From contig JALWXN010000004.1 in the NCBI GenBank assembly GCA_027078545.1, positions 78,737 to 142,736 of the forward strand: a DNA stretch of 64,000 nt, in the 5' to 3' direction. Source of the DNA: Nitrososphaeria archaeon (GTDB lineage Archaea > Thermoproteota > Nitrososphaeria > Geothermarchaeales > JDFR-13). A model generated the notes under the pieces. The model saw nothing but the letters and a program-made list of their open reading frames with translations, did no database searches and had not been told where the DNA came from. Positions 15,979 to 25,447 of this stretch are shown here, in pieces. Position 1 is the first letter of the stretch, and each line of letters opens with the position of its first letter. The position numbers and the translations under genes were made by a program.

Positions 15979-17778
15979 TTATATTACAATATGTGGCAGG
16001 AAAATCGACATAAATAGAGCTACTGTATACCCGGATACGAAGAACGGCTTGAACAGCCTCGCCGAGTATATGGACACCCTACTCAGCCTCTCCAACAAGT
16101 CATAGCCAAGCACCTTTACACCAACCTCCCTCGATATCGTCTCAACCCCCGCTGGCCTAGCATTCCTTCTAGCCATATCCACAGCCGTCACACAGGACTC
16201 AATAATAGGTCTCCATAGCCTAGGGTCTTCCCCAAGCAGCTTATAGCCACCCTCTACAAGCTCTAGAGCAGCCACCTCATGGGTATCAGTGGTGGCAACA
16301 ACCACGGTATCAATCCCTAGATCCCTGACAGCCTTGGTGATCTCCTTACCAAGCCCCTTAACCATATTATTCGAATCTATAACGATAACTGCAGCGGACT
16401 CCTCGATAGTCTCGAGATAAACTGCCAAGATACCATTGCTCCCCAAGCCATCTCTAACGCTTAGACCCCCGGGATAGACCTTAAAATACCCGACCTTAAA
16501 CCTATGGAGTGGTTCAAACCTCAACCTATCTATAACCTTCTTACCAGCGACTAGAACCTCCTCTAAAGCCTCTTCACCCATGATATACCTCTTATTAGAG
16601 AGGGAGTTGTGGCAATCCACGACCAACACGTCTTTGAATCCGCGGCTCCTTGCATAGGACACTAGATCCCTACTTATATCTGTAGGGATATCCTCCATCT
16701 CCTCATATTCGATAAAAATTAACAAGTTGTTGCATATCCGAAGGCCATACACCCGTGAATCCCCAAACTCCTCTACAACCATGTTAGAGATCTTGTTACA
16801 TAACTCTGCACCGCTAAAAGACAGTAGATCACTCAGCATCCTCTCCACCTCCCTCTTAGAGGGAAGGTCCAACTCATGGGAGGAGGGTGTATGAAATACT
16901 CCAGTCTCAAGAGACTTGGTGAGGTATAGATATTCACTTGCTATCTTAGGGAAAGCACTACTACCTATATCCTTAAACGGGCCGAAATGGAGATGAGGAA
17001 GTAATAGAGCCAAGGGGTTAGGTCTCGACTCCGAGAAAATCAGCATATTAACCCGAACCTTATAGTCTACAGACGACTTCTCCAGCAGTTCCTCCATGTA
17101 GGACGAATCGCCCAACATCCACGAATCTATGTAAGCTCTTAGATACCCGAAGGGAGACTCGCCAAGTATTGGTCTTCCACGGGCCTCGAGGTATCCATAG
17201 AAAACATTGGGTATAGCCGACACTATGGCAGCCCCAACCGAGACTGAGGGAGGGAGACTAACACCCACTGATCCAAGTAGGAGGTAGGTAAGCAGAAGCA
17301 CGATAAGTGTAGTCGCCCACTGCTTAGCCAATCCATTCTTAAGCATAGGAAAATAGACAACTGCGTCTATGAAGAGCTTCGAATATAGGACAACAGCTAC
17401 AGGTATAAGGAGTACTACACTACTTGCCTGGGGAGAGAGACCTTGAAATATGTAATATATCCAGAGAACAGCTGATGAAGGAAGTAGTATAAAGAGGTAT
17501 TTACCCATCAATCTACGGGGGCTAAAGACATGTCTATCCCGCCTACCAAAGACCAACTGTATTAGAACTAAATCAACGAGGAGAAGAAGTAGCGGGTAGA
17601 GAAACATAGTAAGCCCAGGAATGGATCCGATACCAATCCCTACGGATAACAGTATGAGGATCGAGGGGGATGAATATAGTAGATAAGCCGTGATGAATAA
17701 GAACGTAACCCTTGCTAGAGAGCCAAATGTAAATAGCTGTTCATATAGGCTAGCTAGTCTCAGTGAGGACTCACTCAT
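15979..17778 (-). CDS. DUF2070 membrane protein
   Basis: The 599-residue protein matches the archaeal DUF2070 family. The N-terminal 200 residues contain six or seven hydrophobic spans, then a large soluble domain (about residues 220-570) with HLHFGPF near residue 262, VVDCHNSLS near residue 386 and ATTDTHE near residue 490. These histidine/aspartate motifs suggest a metal-dependent hydrolase-like fold, but the function is unknown. A final hydrophobic segment lies at the extreme C-terminus. Sec61 beta is encoded 10 bases upstream in the same direction, so a role at the membrane or in secretion is possible. Confidence 0.85.
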   Translation of the reverse strand: MSESSLRLASLYEQLFTFGSLARVTFLFITAYLLYSSPSILILLSVGIGIGSIPGLTMFLYPLLLLLVDLVLIQLVFGRRDRHVFSPRRLMGKYLFILLPSSAVLWIYYIFQGLSPQASSVVLLIPVAVVLYSKLFIDAVVYFPMLKNGLAKQWATTLIVLLLTYLLLGSVGVSLPPSVSVGAAIVSAIPNVFYGYLEARGRPILGESPFGYLRAYIDSWMLGDSSYMEELLEKSSVDYKVRVNMLIFSESRPNPLALLLPHLHFGPFKDIGSSAFPKIASEYLYLTKSLETGVFHTPSSHELDLPSKREVERMLSDLLSFSGAELCNKISNMVVEEFGDSRVYGLRICNNLLIFIEYEEMEDIPTDISRDLVSYARSRGFKDVLVVDCHNSLSNKRYIMGEEALEEVLVAGKKVIDRLRFEPLHRFKVGYFKVYPGGLSVRDGLGSNGILAVYLETIEESAAVIVIDSNNMVKGLGKEITKAVRDLGIDTVVVATTDTHEVAALELVEGGYKLLGEDPRLWRPIIESCVTAVDMARRNARPAGVETISREVGVKVLGYDLLERLSRVSIYSARLFKPFFVSGYTVALFMSIFLPHIVI

Positions 17779-17785
17779 CGCGGGG

Positions 17786-17968
17786 CTAGCTAGGCAGTGG
17801 AACGGGGAAGAGCACCCTAATAGCCAGTGAAACCACTACAAAGGCAATAATACCAACAACCATGTATACAGGATCGATCGTAATACCTGATAATGAGTCC
17901 TCAAAGAACCTCAGAAGACCAGCAGTACTAGCTGGCATGGGAGCCTCTCTACGCCTCCTCTGAGACAT
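17786..17968 (-). CDS. Protein translocase subunit Sec61 beta (SecG-type)
   Basis: The 60-residue protein has the archaeal Sec61 beta pattern: a basic start MSQRRRREAPMPASTAGLL, a short amphipathic part and one C-terminal membrane helix ending in VRVLFP-like sequence. It is the small non-essential subunit of the SecYEG/Sec61 channel. Starting at 17968 gives the family's usual length; an upstream start would add 12 unusual residues. It forms a likely operon with the DUF2070 gene. Confidence 0.88.
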   Translation of the reverse strand: MSQRRRREAPMPASTAGLLRFFEDSLSGITIDPVYMVVGIIAFVVVSLAIRVLFPVPLPS

Positions 17969-18106
17969 TGGCACCACCCCTTGAAAGCCACCAATACTAT
18001 TCAAGATGTGAAACTAATTAATGAAGCCCTCCTCCCCCATATATACCTTAATCTAACTATTCATATAGATGAGAAACAACCCTGATTAAATAATTTGGAG
18101 GCTGAG

Positions 18107-19249
18107 ATGAGGGTGATGCTGGGCAATCTCGTCCTACAATTCGACGAAGGTTTTGGAATGTTTCTCAATGCATTCTACATACTGTTATTCGCCATACTGA
18201 TATTCTATGGCCAGAGAATACAGTTCCACCTCTCTATGATGGAGATGGGAGGTATATTGAAACAGCTGTTTTTCATGGCTAGCCACGCCAGGAAGACCTC
18301 ATTAGACGAGATAAAGAAATATTCAGACGACCCCAACATAGAGGAGAAGATGGATAGGCTCTTAAACAGCTTCGTAATCTTCCCCGAATCCATGGATCCG
18401 GCGGGCATTGTGAAGAAGGTAGAACACATAATGAACGTGAGAGAGGCAAGATTCCTCGAAGATGTCAGGAGGATGATAACCAAGGAGATCGACGAATCAA
18501 GACTATGGAACTACAGCAATATGCTAGAAGCCACACTGGTCCTCAACCTGATATATAAGGTTATTGAACACTACTACCTCCTAGCAAAGAAGACCAAGAA
18601 CTTCTTTCTGATGGCCCAGCTACAAATGATAGTGCCGCTAATATTCAACGAGGCCAAGTCCTATCTACTCGCTATAGAGGCTTTCCGACTAGGAACACCG
18701 ATAGGAGACACTATAGGCCCATACGTAGTTCATAAACTACTTAATGATGGAAAGACCGAGATCATAGAGAAGAAGACCGACTATACCAAGGATACCGACC
18801 TATACATTGCTGAGCGCAACAACAGGAGGATATACGTTATAAAAGCCAGGGGGCCCGGAGGCAACGTAGGCAAACCCGGAGAAGCAATAAAAAAGGTCCT
18901 CTCACGGGCCAAGAAGAGCAACGAGAAGATAGCGGGCATCATCATGATAGATGCAGCCCTTAAACTAGAAGGTGAGAAGACAGGTACGGTAGCCGAGGGA
19001 GTTGGAGCTGCTATAGGAGGTATAGGAGTGGAGAAGTTTAAGATAGAGGAGGCGGCTACGAAATACTCTGTCCCCCTCTACGCGATAATCATCAAGCAGA
19101 GCATAGCAGAAGCCATATCTACAATGAAGAAGGAAATAGTAGACTCAACATCCGAAGTTATAAGAAGGATAGATAGGATACTCAACAACGAGTTGGAAGA
19201 AGGATCAGTTGTAATTGCGGGAATAGGAAACACCATAGGTGTGCCATGA
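18107..19249 (+). CDS. DUF1512 membrane-associated protein
   Basis: The 380-residue protein matches the archaeal DUF1512 family. It has one N-terminal membrane helix (about residues 14-36), a long helical cytoplasmic region and a C-terminal alpha/beta domain with RRIYVIKARGPGGNVGKPGEA near residues 239-259 and a glycine-rich AEGVGAAIGGIGVE near 300-313. The function is unknown. I chose ATG 18107 because GGAGG lies 6 bases upstream. Its stop overlaps the start of the next gene as ATGA, indicating coupling to that zinc-ribbon membrane protein. Confidence 0.85.
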   Translation: MRVMLGNLVLQFDEGFGMFLNAFYILLFAILIFYGQRIQFHLSMMEMGGILKQLFFMASHARKTSLDEIKKYSDDPNIEEKMDRLLNSFVIFPESMDPAGIVKKVEHIMNVREARFLEDVRRMITKEIDESRLWNYSNMLEATLVLNLIYKVIEHYYLLAKKTKNFFLMAQLQMIVPLIFNEAKSYLLAIEAFRLGTPIGDTIGPYVVHKLLNDGKTEIIEKKTDYTKDTDLYIAERNNRRIYVIKARGPGGNVGKPGEAIKKVLSRAKKSNEKIAGIIMIDAALKLEGEKTGTVAEGVGAAIGGIGVEKFKIEEAATKYSVPLYAIIIKQSIAEAISTMKKEIVDSTSEVIRRIDRILNNELEEGSVVIAGIGNTIGVP

Positions 19250-19545
19250 TGAATCCAACACTACTTCAGATAGATAGTCTAGATATGTTTGTAGTCTTCA
19301 CACTAGCATTCCTAGTGATACTTCTCCTACTGATGACGATGTCTAGGCAGGAGGCCAAGCCCAGGATAGTCAAGCCCGACATAAAGACAGCATTGATATG
19401 CACATCTTGCGGCACAAAGACGATACGCGAGTTCAGAGAGGGAGACTACATCTCCAAAGAAGCTGATAGTGAGAAGTGCCCCAGATGTGGTGGCCCCCTA
19501 GTGATAGATGCCATTTATACCGAGCAGCTCCCCACTAAACCCTAG
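19246..19545 (+). CDS. Membrane-anchored zinc-ribbon protein
   Basis: The 99-residue protein has one N-terminal membrane helix (about residues 12-32) and a C-terminal zinc ribbon with CTSC near residue 52 and CPRC near residue 79. It overlaps the DUF1512 stop by four bases, so it is probably its partner. The family is not one I can name. Its 3' end overlaps the convergent methionine aminopeptidase gene by 11 bases. Confidence 0.7.
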   Translation: MMNPTLLQIDSLDMFVVFTLAFLVILLLLMTMSRQEAKPRIVKPDIKTALICTSCGTKTIREFREGDYISKEADSEKCPRCGGPLVIDAIYTEQLPTKP

Positions 19546-20431
19546 TCGTAACTAATACATCACCATCCAGTACGATCACGGTATGCTCAAACTGGGACAC
19601 TGGCCTAAAAGACTTCTCTATCATTGGGGGATAACCCCTAACATACTTCATTGACTCCAGCTTAACCACATCCTCATACGTATATTCATCTGCAAACCAC
19701 CTCGGGGTGAATGGTAATGGACCATACCTCGACATAATCAGCCTCCTAAGACCGTCGAGACGCTTATCCTTAATCTTCTTCGTCTTAACCAAGGAGAATA
19801 TATGGGTGGGCTCCACCTTATCGACGCTTCCAGCGCCATCCCTAAACGTTATGAAAGGCTCGACAGCATAGACCTCACCACTCTTTATAGAACTACTTAT
19901 CGGCTCACCAGTATTGGGAAAATTCTTACCGGCATGGAGATTATACCTATCTATCAAATGGCCTGCAAGGTCACTTATCACCTTATATCCTCTTGAATAC
20001 ACCTCTTCCTCGATAAGCCTACCCAGCTCACCCAGACTCCTACCAGGTCTAATCTCATCAATCACATGGTTCAGAACCTCCTCATTAGCCCTTGCCATCT
20101 CAATATATTCCTCTCCCCGAGCTATCGTGATGGCCGTATCGGCTATGTATCCATCGATATGTACGCCTACATCCACTTTGAGGAGGCCCTCATCGAAAAC
20201 CACTGGCTCAGATGTTAGAGGGGTATAGTGGGCAGCCACCTCATTAAGATCCACGTTACAGGGAAAGGCGGGCATCCCCCCATACTTCATCGTCAGGGAC
20301 TCTGCATACTCAGCAATCTCCAATAGGTCAATCTTTTTCTTAGGAGCAACAAAGTCCCTAACCTCCCTCAAAACCTTGGCAGCGATCCTTCCCGCCTCCA
20401 AGTATTTCTCGATTATATCCTCCCTCATCAC
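19535..20431 (-). CDS. map: Methionine aminopeptidase (type II)
   Basis: This enzyme removes the initiator methionine from nascent proteins. The 298-residue protein has the pitta-bread fold ligands: the histidine in AAHYTPL near residue 69, DVGVHIDGYIADTA near residues 88-101 (two metal aspartates), SDLAGHLIDRYNLHAG near residue 157, VEPF near 191 and a final EHTVIV near residue 282. The insertion and length indicate the archaeal/eukaryal type II class. It is divergent from coaD across a short AT-rich gap. Confidence 0.94.
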   Translation of the reverse strand: MMREDIIEKYLEAGRIAAKVLREVRDFVAPKKKIDLLEIAEYAESLTMKYGGMPAFPCNVDLNEVAAHYTPLTSEPVVFDEGLLKVDVGVHIDGYIADTAITIARGEEYIEMARANEEVLNHVIDEIRPGRSLGELGRLIEEEVYSRGYKVISDLAGHLIDRYNLHAGKNFPNTGEPISSSIKSGEVYAVEPFITFRDGAGSVDKVEPTHIFSLVKTKKIKDKRLDGLRRLIMSRYGPLPFTPRWFADEYTYEDVVKLESMKYVRGYPPMIEKSFRPVSQFEHTVIVLDGDVLVTTRV

Positions 20432-20497
20432 TCCTTAATATTAGAGCCTAGAGAACCAATTAACCATAAATATTGTCTGCCACCCGTGGGATTCAAA

Positions 20498-20962
20498 ATG
20501 GAGAAGGAGAAGAAGGTGGTGGTGGGAGGCACGTTTGAATATCTTCACGCGGGCCACATAAAGCTACTCAACACTGCGTTCTCACTAGGGGAGGAGGTTG
20601 TTATAGGGGTTACTAGTGACGAGATGGCTAGAAGAATGAGGCGAAGAAGCGTTAAGAGCTTCGATGAACGTGTTGAACAGCTTAAACAGCTCGTCGATAC
20701 ATTGAGTAGGGGGAAGAGATACAGGATTATAGAGATCAGCGACCCCTACGGACCCACAATTGCCGAGGACGACCTCGACATAATAGTTGTAAGCGTAGAG
20801 ACATTCCCAAACGCACTTAGAATAAACAATGAGAGAAGGAGGAGGGGGATGAAGCCCCTAGCCATTGTGGTGATCCCCCTAGTGGAGACCAACTATGGAT
20901 ATAAGATCAGCTCATCCCTCATACACACATCCACATTAGATGAATGGGGCAGGACTCAGTAG
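20498..20962 (+). CDS. coaD: Phosphopantetheine adenylyltransferase (archaeal)
   Basis: This enzyme makes dephospho-CoA from 4'-phosphopantetheine and ATP. The 154-residue protein has the nucleotidyltransferase motif GGTFEYLHAGHIKLL near residues 9-23 (HxGH as HAGH), a basic loop RRMRRRSVKSFDERVEQL and the C-terminal ISSSLI motif. An ATAAATATT TATA box about 30 bases before the ATG suggests a nearly leaderless message. The 3' end overlaps trpS by 7 bases, tail to tail. Confidence 0.9.
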   Translation: MEKEKKVVVGGTFEYLHAGHIKLLNTAFSLGEEVVIGVTSDEMARRMRRRSVKSFDERVEQLKQLVDTLSRGKRYRIIEISDPYGPTIAEDDLDIIVVSVETFPNALRINNERRRRGMKPLAIVVIPLVETNYGYKISSSLIHTSTLDEWGRTQ

Positions 20963-22047
20963 ACACCCTTTAGATCCTCAGCACTACGTATCCACCTCAC
21001 ATTCCCCCTCCTCACATAGTCCCTGTAATACTCAAGCTTCTCACTGAAATCCTTCATAAACTCCCATAGAACCTCGAACGTGATCTTCTTAAGCTCCCCA
21101 CTAAGCATCTCACCCGACCTATACTTCTCCGCGATCTCCCGCAACATCTCATCGTCATCCAGTATATAGGTCAGTATGCGGAACGGAACATCGATATCAA
21201 GATTGCCACCCCTACGTCTATGCTCCTCAACCGTAGGTGCACCCCCTGAAAATGCTCTCCATATCTTCCTACGCAGCACATCCGGATCCGTCTCCGGCAA
21301 GAATATCGAGTTCTCAGGATCACTCTTACTCATCTTCTCCGAGCCGTCTAGACCCGGTATAAGCCTAATATAGATAGACGCAACTTGGTCGAAGAAGAAG
21401 TGCCTAGTCCTCCTAACATAATCCCTACACAGCCTCATATGGGGATCCTGATCAAGCCCTATAGGAACCAGACCATTCATAGGCTTATAGAACTGTGGAA
21501 AAAGGATGTCACCAACCTGTATAAGCGACGAGACGATTCTAGACGGGTCCACGTCTCCATATATCGCCCTCATCTCGTTCAGAGTAGTCTCCCCAGACAC
21601 ATCGCCAGCAATTTTGAGAATATCAGGGTTCTCCGACTGGTAATAGAAGAATGTCCGGTCAGGATCTAGGCCCAACGCTAGGTAGGTGGGTATATGGTAT
21701 TGCTCTGCATACTCTCTCGCCAAGTCTAGAGATATGGATCGGGTAGCCAGCGACTCGATATCCGCTATTGCTATTATAGTGATCTTGCTAAGCGACTGGA
21801 AATACTTCACAGACTCTACCACGGCATAGGTACCCAGATGTATAAGCTTATACGAGGGCATTATACCAGTCAATATGTAAAACTCGCCAGTCCTCATCAT
21901 CTTAGCAAACTCCTCTAACCCTCTGACGGCTATGAATATCCCCCTCCTAACAAATTTGTGTGGAATGGGGAAATACTCGGGCTTAATAAGCTCCAAACCA
22001 AACTCTCTAAGCAGCTTCTCCTCCCGGGGGGTTAGGCTCAGCCTCAT
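20956..22047 (-). CDS. trpS: Tryptophanyl-tRNA synthetase
   Basis: TrpRS charges tRNA-Trp. The 363-residue protein is a class I synthetase of the archaeal/eukaryal type: the HIGH-like segment is PSYKLIHLGT near residues 66-75, the substrate loop GLDQDPHMRL lies near 195-204, and the KMSKS motif GSEKMSKSDPE near 236-246. Length is typical. It converges with coaD and is divergent from pheS across a 76-base AT-rich gap. Confidence 0.93.
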   Translation of the reverse strand: MRLSLTPREEKLLREFGLELIKPEYFPIPHKFVRRGIFIAVRGLEEFAKMMRTGEFYILTGIMPSYKLIHLGTYAVVESVKYFQSLSKITIIAIADIESLATRSISLDLAREYAEQYHIPTYLALGLDPDRTFFYYQSENPDILKIAGDVSGETTLNEMRAIYGDVDPSRIVSSLIQVGDILFPQFYKPMNGLVPIGLDQDPHMRLCRDYVRRTRHFFFDQVASIYIRLIPGLDGSEKMSKSDPENSIFLPETDPDVLRRKIWRAFSGGAPTVEEHRRRGGNLDIDVPFRILTYILDDDEMLREIAEKYRSGEMLSGELKKITFEVLWEFMKDFSEKLEYYRDYVRRGNVRWIRSAEDLKGVY

Positions 22048-22123
22048 AACAAAATATGTGATTCAACCGCTACGTCTAAAAAGATTTATTCATCGGCTCA
22101 GATAGTGAATTAGATTGATAAAT

Positions 22124-23605
22124 ATGGATGAAGAGAAAAAACGGGATGTACGCACCATAGCACTCCCTGACCTAGCCAAGCAACTAGGCATAAATATAGA
22201 TAGGCTGAGGGGAATACTGGAGGAGCTTAAGAGAGACGGCAGTATCAAGATCATAGTAGAAAAAGAGGAATACATTACACCGGACACGAAGCTCCAAGGG
22301 AAACTCCCAGAGCTGGAGATCTATAAGACCCTCAAAGAGAAGGGGGAGATGAAGCTACAAGAGTTGAGGGGTTCGATCGATCTCGATGAGGAAGATTTCA
22401 ATGCTGGAATAGCCATCCTAGTCAGAGAGGGTATAATAGGATTCAAAGATGGAGACGAACGTAGAGTGGGGATAAAGGATCCAGCCCGGGGGGAGGACCT
22501 ATACAGGAGGTCAATGGAGCTTAGAGATCTCATCATTTCTAGGGGAAGCGTTAAATTGGATAATATACCCCCTGAATATAGAGGCTTGATAACAAAGTGG
22601 CTTAGAAGACCCAACCTAGTCAAACGTAGAACTACTAGGAAGGAATATGTAGTCCTAACGGAAGAGTCAGAAAAACTACTGAGGAGTGCGAAGGAGAAGC
22701 TGATAGGCAGCATTACAAGGGACATGATTATAAGCGGCACTTGGGACATAGAGAGAATAAAGGTCATACCACCCGATCAGGACACTTATAGGATACATCT
22801 CGGGAGGAGACACCCCCTCTCCGAGACAATAAAGGAGGTTAGAGAGATATTCCTGCAAATGGGATTTGAAGAGATTAAAGGCCCTATCATAGAAACCGCC
22901 TTTGTAAACTTCGACATGCTATTCCAACCCCAGGATCACCCTGCTAGGGACATGCATGACACACTATACATATCAAAACCATTCGACAAGATGGATCCAC
23001 CCTATAGAGAGTTCATAGAACAAGTAGCAGCTACCCACCAACACGGAGGAGACACTGGATCCAAGGGGTGGAGATATAGATGGTCCCTAGACGAAGCTAA
23101 GAGAACCCTCCTTAGAACCCATACCACCGCTGTCACAATCAGGGGGCTATATGAGAACAGACACAGGGAGGAGCTCAAACTATTCAGCATAGGGAGAGTA
23201 TACCGCAACGAGACTATAGACTATAAACACCTATCCGACTTTACACAGGTAGACGGCATATTGATGCATAGAGATGCCAATCTCCGGCTCCTCATGGGGA
23301 TACTAGAAACCTTCTTCAAGAAGATGGGAGCTAAAAAGATAAGGTTCTGGCCAACATACTTCCCCTTCACAGAACCTAGCATACAGCCCACCGTATTCAT
23401 GGAGGAGATAGGGGAGTGGATAGAGCTTGGAGGAGCCGGGATATTCAGGCCAGAGATAACCCTACCGATGGGGATAGATAAGCCTGTTCTCGCATGGGGA
23501 CTGGGATTAGAGAGGATCATCATGATTAGATACAAGCTCAGCGATATTAGAGAGATATACTTCAATCGTGCGGACTGGCTAAGGAATAGGAAGGTGCTGA
23601 TATAA
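22124..23605 (+). CDS. pheS: Phenylalanyl-tRNA synthetase alpha subunit
   Basis: The catalytic subunit of the heterotetrameric class II PheRS. The 493-residue archaeal form carries N-terminal winged-helix repeats (about residues 1-150) that contact tRNA-Phe. Class II motif 2 is seen around YRNETIDYKHLSDFTQVDG near residue 365, and motif 3 in GLGLERIIMIRYKLSDIR near residue 462. I chose ATG 22124 over an upstream TTG. Its TAA stop shares one base with the pheT ATG (TAATG), so the two subunits are coupled. Confidence 0.96.
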   Translation: MDEEKKRDVRTIALPDLAKQLGINIDRLRGILEELKRDGSIKIIVEKEEYITPDTKLQGKLPELEIYKTLKEKGEMKLQELRGSIDLDEEDFNAGIAILVREGIIGFKDGDERRVGIKDPARGEDLYRRSMELRDLIISRGSVKLDNIPPEYRGLITKWLRRPNLVKRRTTRKEYVVLTEESEKLLRSAKEKLIGSITRDMIISGTWDIERIKVIPPDQDTYRIHLGRRHPLSETIKEVREIFLQMGFEEIKGPIIETAFVNFDMLFQPQDHPARDMHDTLYISKPFDKMDPPYREFIEQVAATHQHGGDTGSKGWRYRWSLDEAKRTLLRTHTTAVTIRGLYENRHREELKLFSIGRVYRNETIDYKHLSDFTQVDGILMHRDANLRLLMGILETFFKKMGAKKIRFWPTYFPFTEPSIQPTVFMEEIGEWIELGGAGIFRPEITLPMGIDKPVLAWGLGLERIIMIRYKLSDIREIYFNRADWLRNRKVLI

Positions 23606-25269
23606 TGCCTACAACAAAGATCTACCTAGAAGACATAGAAGAGATCATCCCCATAAACGAATTCCTAGAAAAGGCCCCATACATAGGTGTGGAGGTTGAG
23701 GAAACAGGGGAGGACTACATTAGACTAGAGTATACACCTAACAGGCCGGACTACGGATTCTACACCGGAATACTCAAATCACTAGAGGGACTACTCGAAA
23801 AGAAAACAGGCTTGGTGAAATACACCGCCTCAGAGGCAGGCGAGAATCAATATGGAATACACGTCGAGGAGGAGGCTATAAACATAAGGCCGGTAATAAT
23901 GGGATTCCTAGTAGAAGACCTCTCACTCACCGACAGAGTAATTGAATATCTAATCAACTTCCAAGAAGACCTACACAACGGACTCGGACGTAACAGGAGG
24001 AAAGCCTCGATAGGGATCCATGACGCCGACAAGATAAAGTTCCCAATACATTACCGGGCCGTTGATGCCGAGTATAGCTTTATCCCGCTAGATGGAGACA
24101 GGGAAATGAGCATAAAGGAAATAATCACTAAGACTGAGAAGGGCCAGAAGTACGGAGGATTAGTGGTAGGCCAGATATATACAGTTCTAGAAGACTCTAC
24201 AGGGAACACCCTATCACTACCACCCATTATAAATAGTAGACTGACACAGGTGACAGAGAACACCAAGAGACTATTCATAGACATTACAGGAACCGATGAA
24301 GGCGTTGTTAGAGACATCGCGAATCTATTGGCCACCGCTTTACAGGACATCGGAGGCAAAGTGACAAAGATACCCTCCATATACCCAGAAGGAGTAAGAT
24401 ATGTAGCACCAACCCTAACATACACGGAGATCGATGTATCGATTGAATACATAAACTACATCTTAGGCTTGGAGATTGGACAGGAGGAGATAATACGTAG
24501 CCTAGAGAGAATGAGATATAGAGCCGAGCATAGAAACGGATCCATAAAAGTAACTATCCCACCCTATAGAATCGACATCTTACACCCGATAGACATAGTT
24601 GAGGACGTAGCGATAGGCATGGGTCTATGGAGACTAGCCCCCAGCATAGAAAACATGTACTTCTCAATGGGAAGCTTAATGGAGGAGACGGTTTTCAAAG
24701 AAAAGCTGTCCGAGATACTCGTGGGGATGGGGCTTCTAGAAGTGGTCAACCTAACACTCATCTCAGATGAGACACAACGCACGGTTCTTGGAGAAGATAT
24801 AGAGTCGGTACGAGTTGAGAAGTCTAAAACCCCCCGAGACACGCTTAGAACCTCACTCATTCCTGGATTACTGGAGACCCTCCGTCTAAACAATACATCG
24901 GAACATCCCATCAAAATGTTTGAAATAGGTACGGTAGTACGTATAGAGAACGGAAGACCAGTAGAGAGAGACATGCTGGGAATAGTACTGTCAGACTATA
25001 GTATCAACTATGGCGATGGAAAAGCCGTCATAGACACACTTCTAGAGCTATTAGGGGTAAGAGGGAAGGTCAGATATGGAGAGCCCAAGAGATATTACCG
25101 CTACATGCTTAGGGGAAGAACCGGAACCCTATTCGCCAAGGACGACGAAGTGGGTATAATAAGCGAGGTCCACCCAGAGATCCTCACCAAAATGGGGATA
25201 GAGTTTCCTGCGGTGGTGGTGGAGCTGGATATACATAGTCTAATCAAACTTTATCAAGATAAGAAGTAG
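23605..25269 (+). CDS. pheT: Phenylalanyl-tRNA synthetase beta subunit
   Basis: The 554-residue product has the archaeal PheT architecture: an N-terminal substrate-like domain with YTPNRPDYGFYTG near residue 48, a B3/B4 editing-type region around residues 90-250, a B5 domain with PPYRIDILHPIDIVEDVAIG near residues 319-338 and a C-terminal catalytic-like domain. It lacks the bacterial EMAP and FDX-ACB extensions, as in other archaea. It overlaps pheS by one base and is followed 11 bases later by the H/ACA RNA. Confidence 0.96.
   Translation: MPTTKIYLEDIEEIIPINEFLEKAPYIGVEVEETGEDYIRLEYTPNRPDYGFYTGILKSLEGLLEKKTGLVKYTASEAGENQYGIHVEEEAINIRPVIMGFLVEDLSLTDRVIEYLINFQEDLHNGLGRNRRKASIGIHDADKIKFPIHYRAVDAEYSFIPLDGDREMSIKEIITKTEKGQKYGGLVVGQIYTVLEDSTGNTLSLPPIINSRLTQVTENTKRLFIDITGTDEGVVRDIANLLATALQDIGGKVTKIPSIYPEGVRYVAPTLTYTEIDVSIEYINYILGLEIGQEEIIRSLERMRYRAEHRNGSIKVTIPPYRIDILHPIDIVEDVAIGMGLWRLAPSIENMYFSMGSLMEETVFKEKLSEILVGMGLLEVVNLTLISDETQRTVLGEDIESVRVEKSKTPRDTLRTSLIPGLLETLRLNNTSEHPIKMFEIGTVVRIENGRPVERDMLGIVLSDYSINYGDGKAVIDTLLELLGVRGKVRYGEPKRYYRYMLRGRTGTLFAKDDEVGIISEVHPEILTKMGIEFPAVVVELDIHSLIKLYQDKK
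25247..25255 (+). promoter_or_regulatory. Possible TATA box for the H/ACA RNA
   Basis: AACTTTATC inside the last codons of pheT lies about 26 bases before the first base of the guide RNA hairpin, the usual archaeal distance. Processing out of the pheT message is the alternative. Confidence 0.35.
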
Positions 25270-25280
25270 ATTCAATTTAT

Positions 25281-25418
25281 GGCATGCAGTATCCCCGGCG
25301 GACCAGCCGGAAACGTGAAGGCTGGGTACCCCTGCATGCCACAAAGCCCGTCTGAGGGCCTCTACCGAGAGGGGAGGCATCCCCACGATGAGGGTGAGAG
25401 GGTTGGTGACGGGCTACA
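25281..25418 (+). ncRNA. Tandem H/ACA pseudouridylation guide RNA
   Basis: Two consecutive hairpins each end in an ACA box. Hairpin 1: lower stem GGCATGCAG/CTGCATGCC (25281-25289 with 25332-25340), upper stem CCCGGC/GCTGGG, ACA at 25341. Hairpin 2: lower stem AGCCCGTC/GACGGGCT (25345-25352 with 25408-25415), a symmetric pocket of 6+6 bases (TGAGGG and GTTGGT), upper stem CCTCT/AGAGG, a kink-turn-like ACGATGA element, apical stem GGGGA/TCCCC and ACA at 25416. In both, 14 bases separate the upper stem from ACA, the distance that sets the target uridine. Predicted target for hairpin 2 is ACCAAC-UN-CCCUCA, for hairpin 1 GGGUA-UN-GAUA. The partners would be Cbf5, Nop10, Gar1 and L7Ae. Confidence 0.85.
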
Positions 25419-25447
25419 AACCGCTGCTCCAAAAATGGGCGAGCAAC

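Noticed and set aside
22048..22124. Possible C/D box sRNA (CTGA-GCC-GATGA on the minus strand)
   Set aside because: There is no upstream C box or second D box at the right distance, and the sequence fits a divergent promoter.
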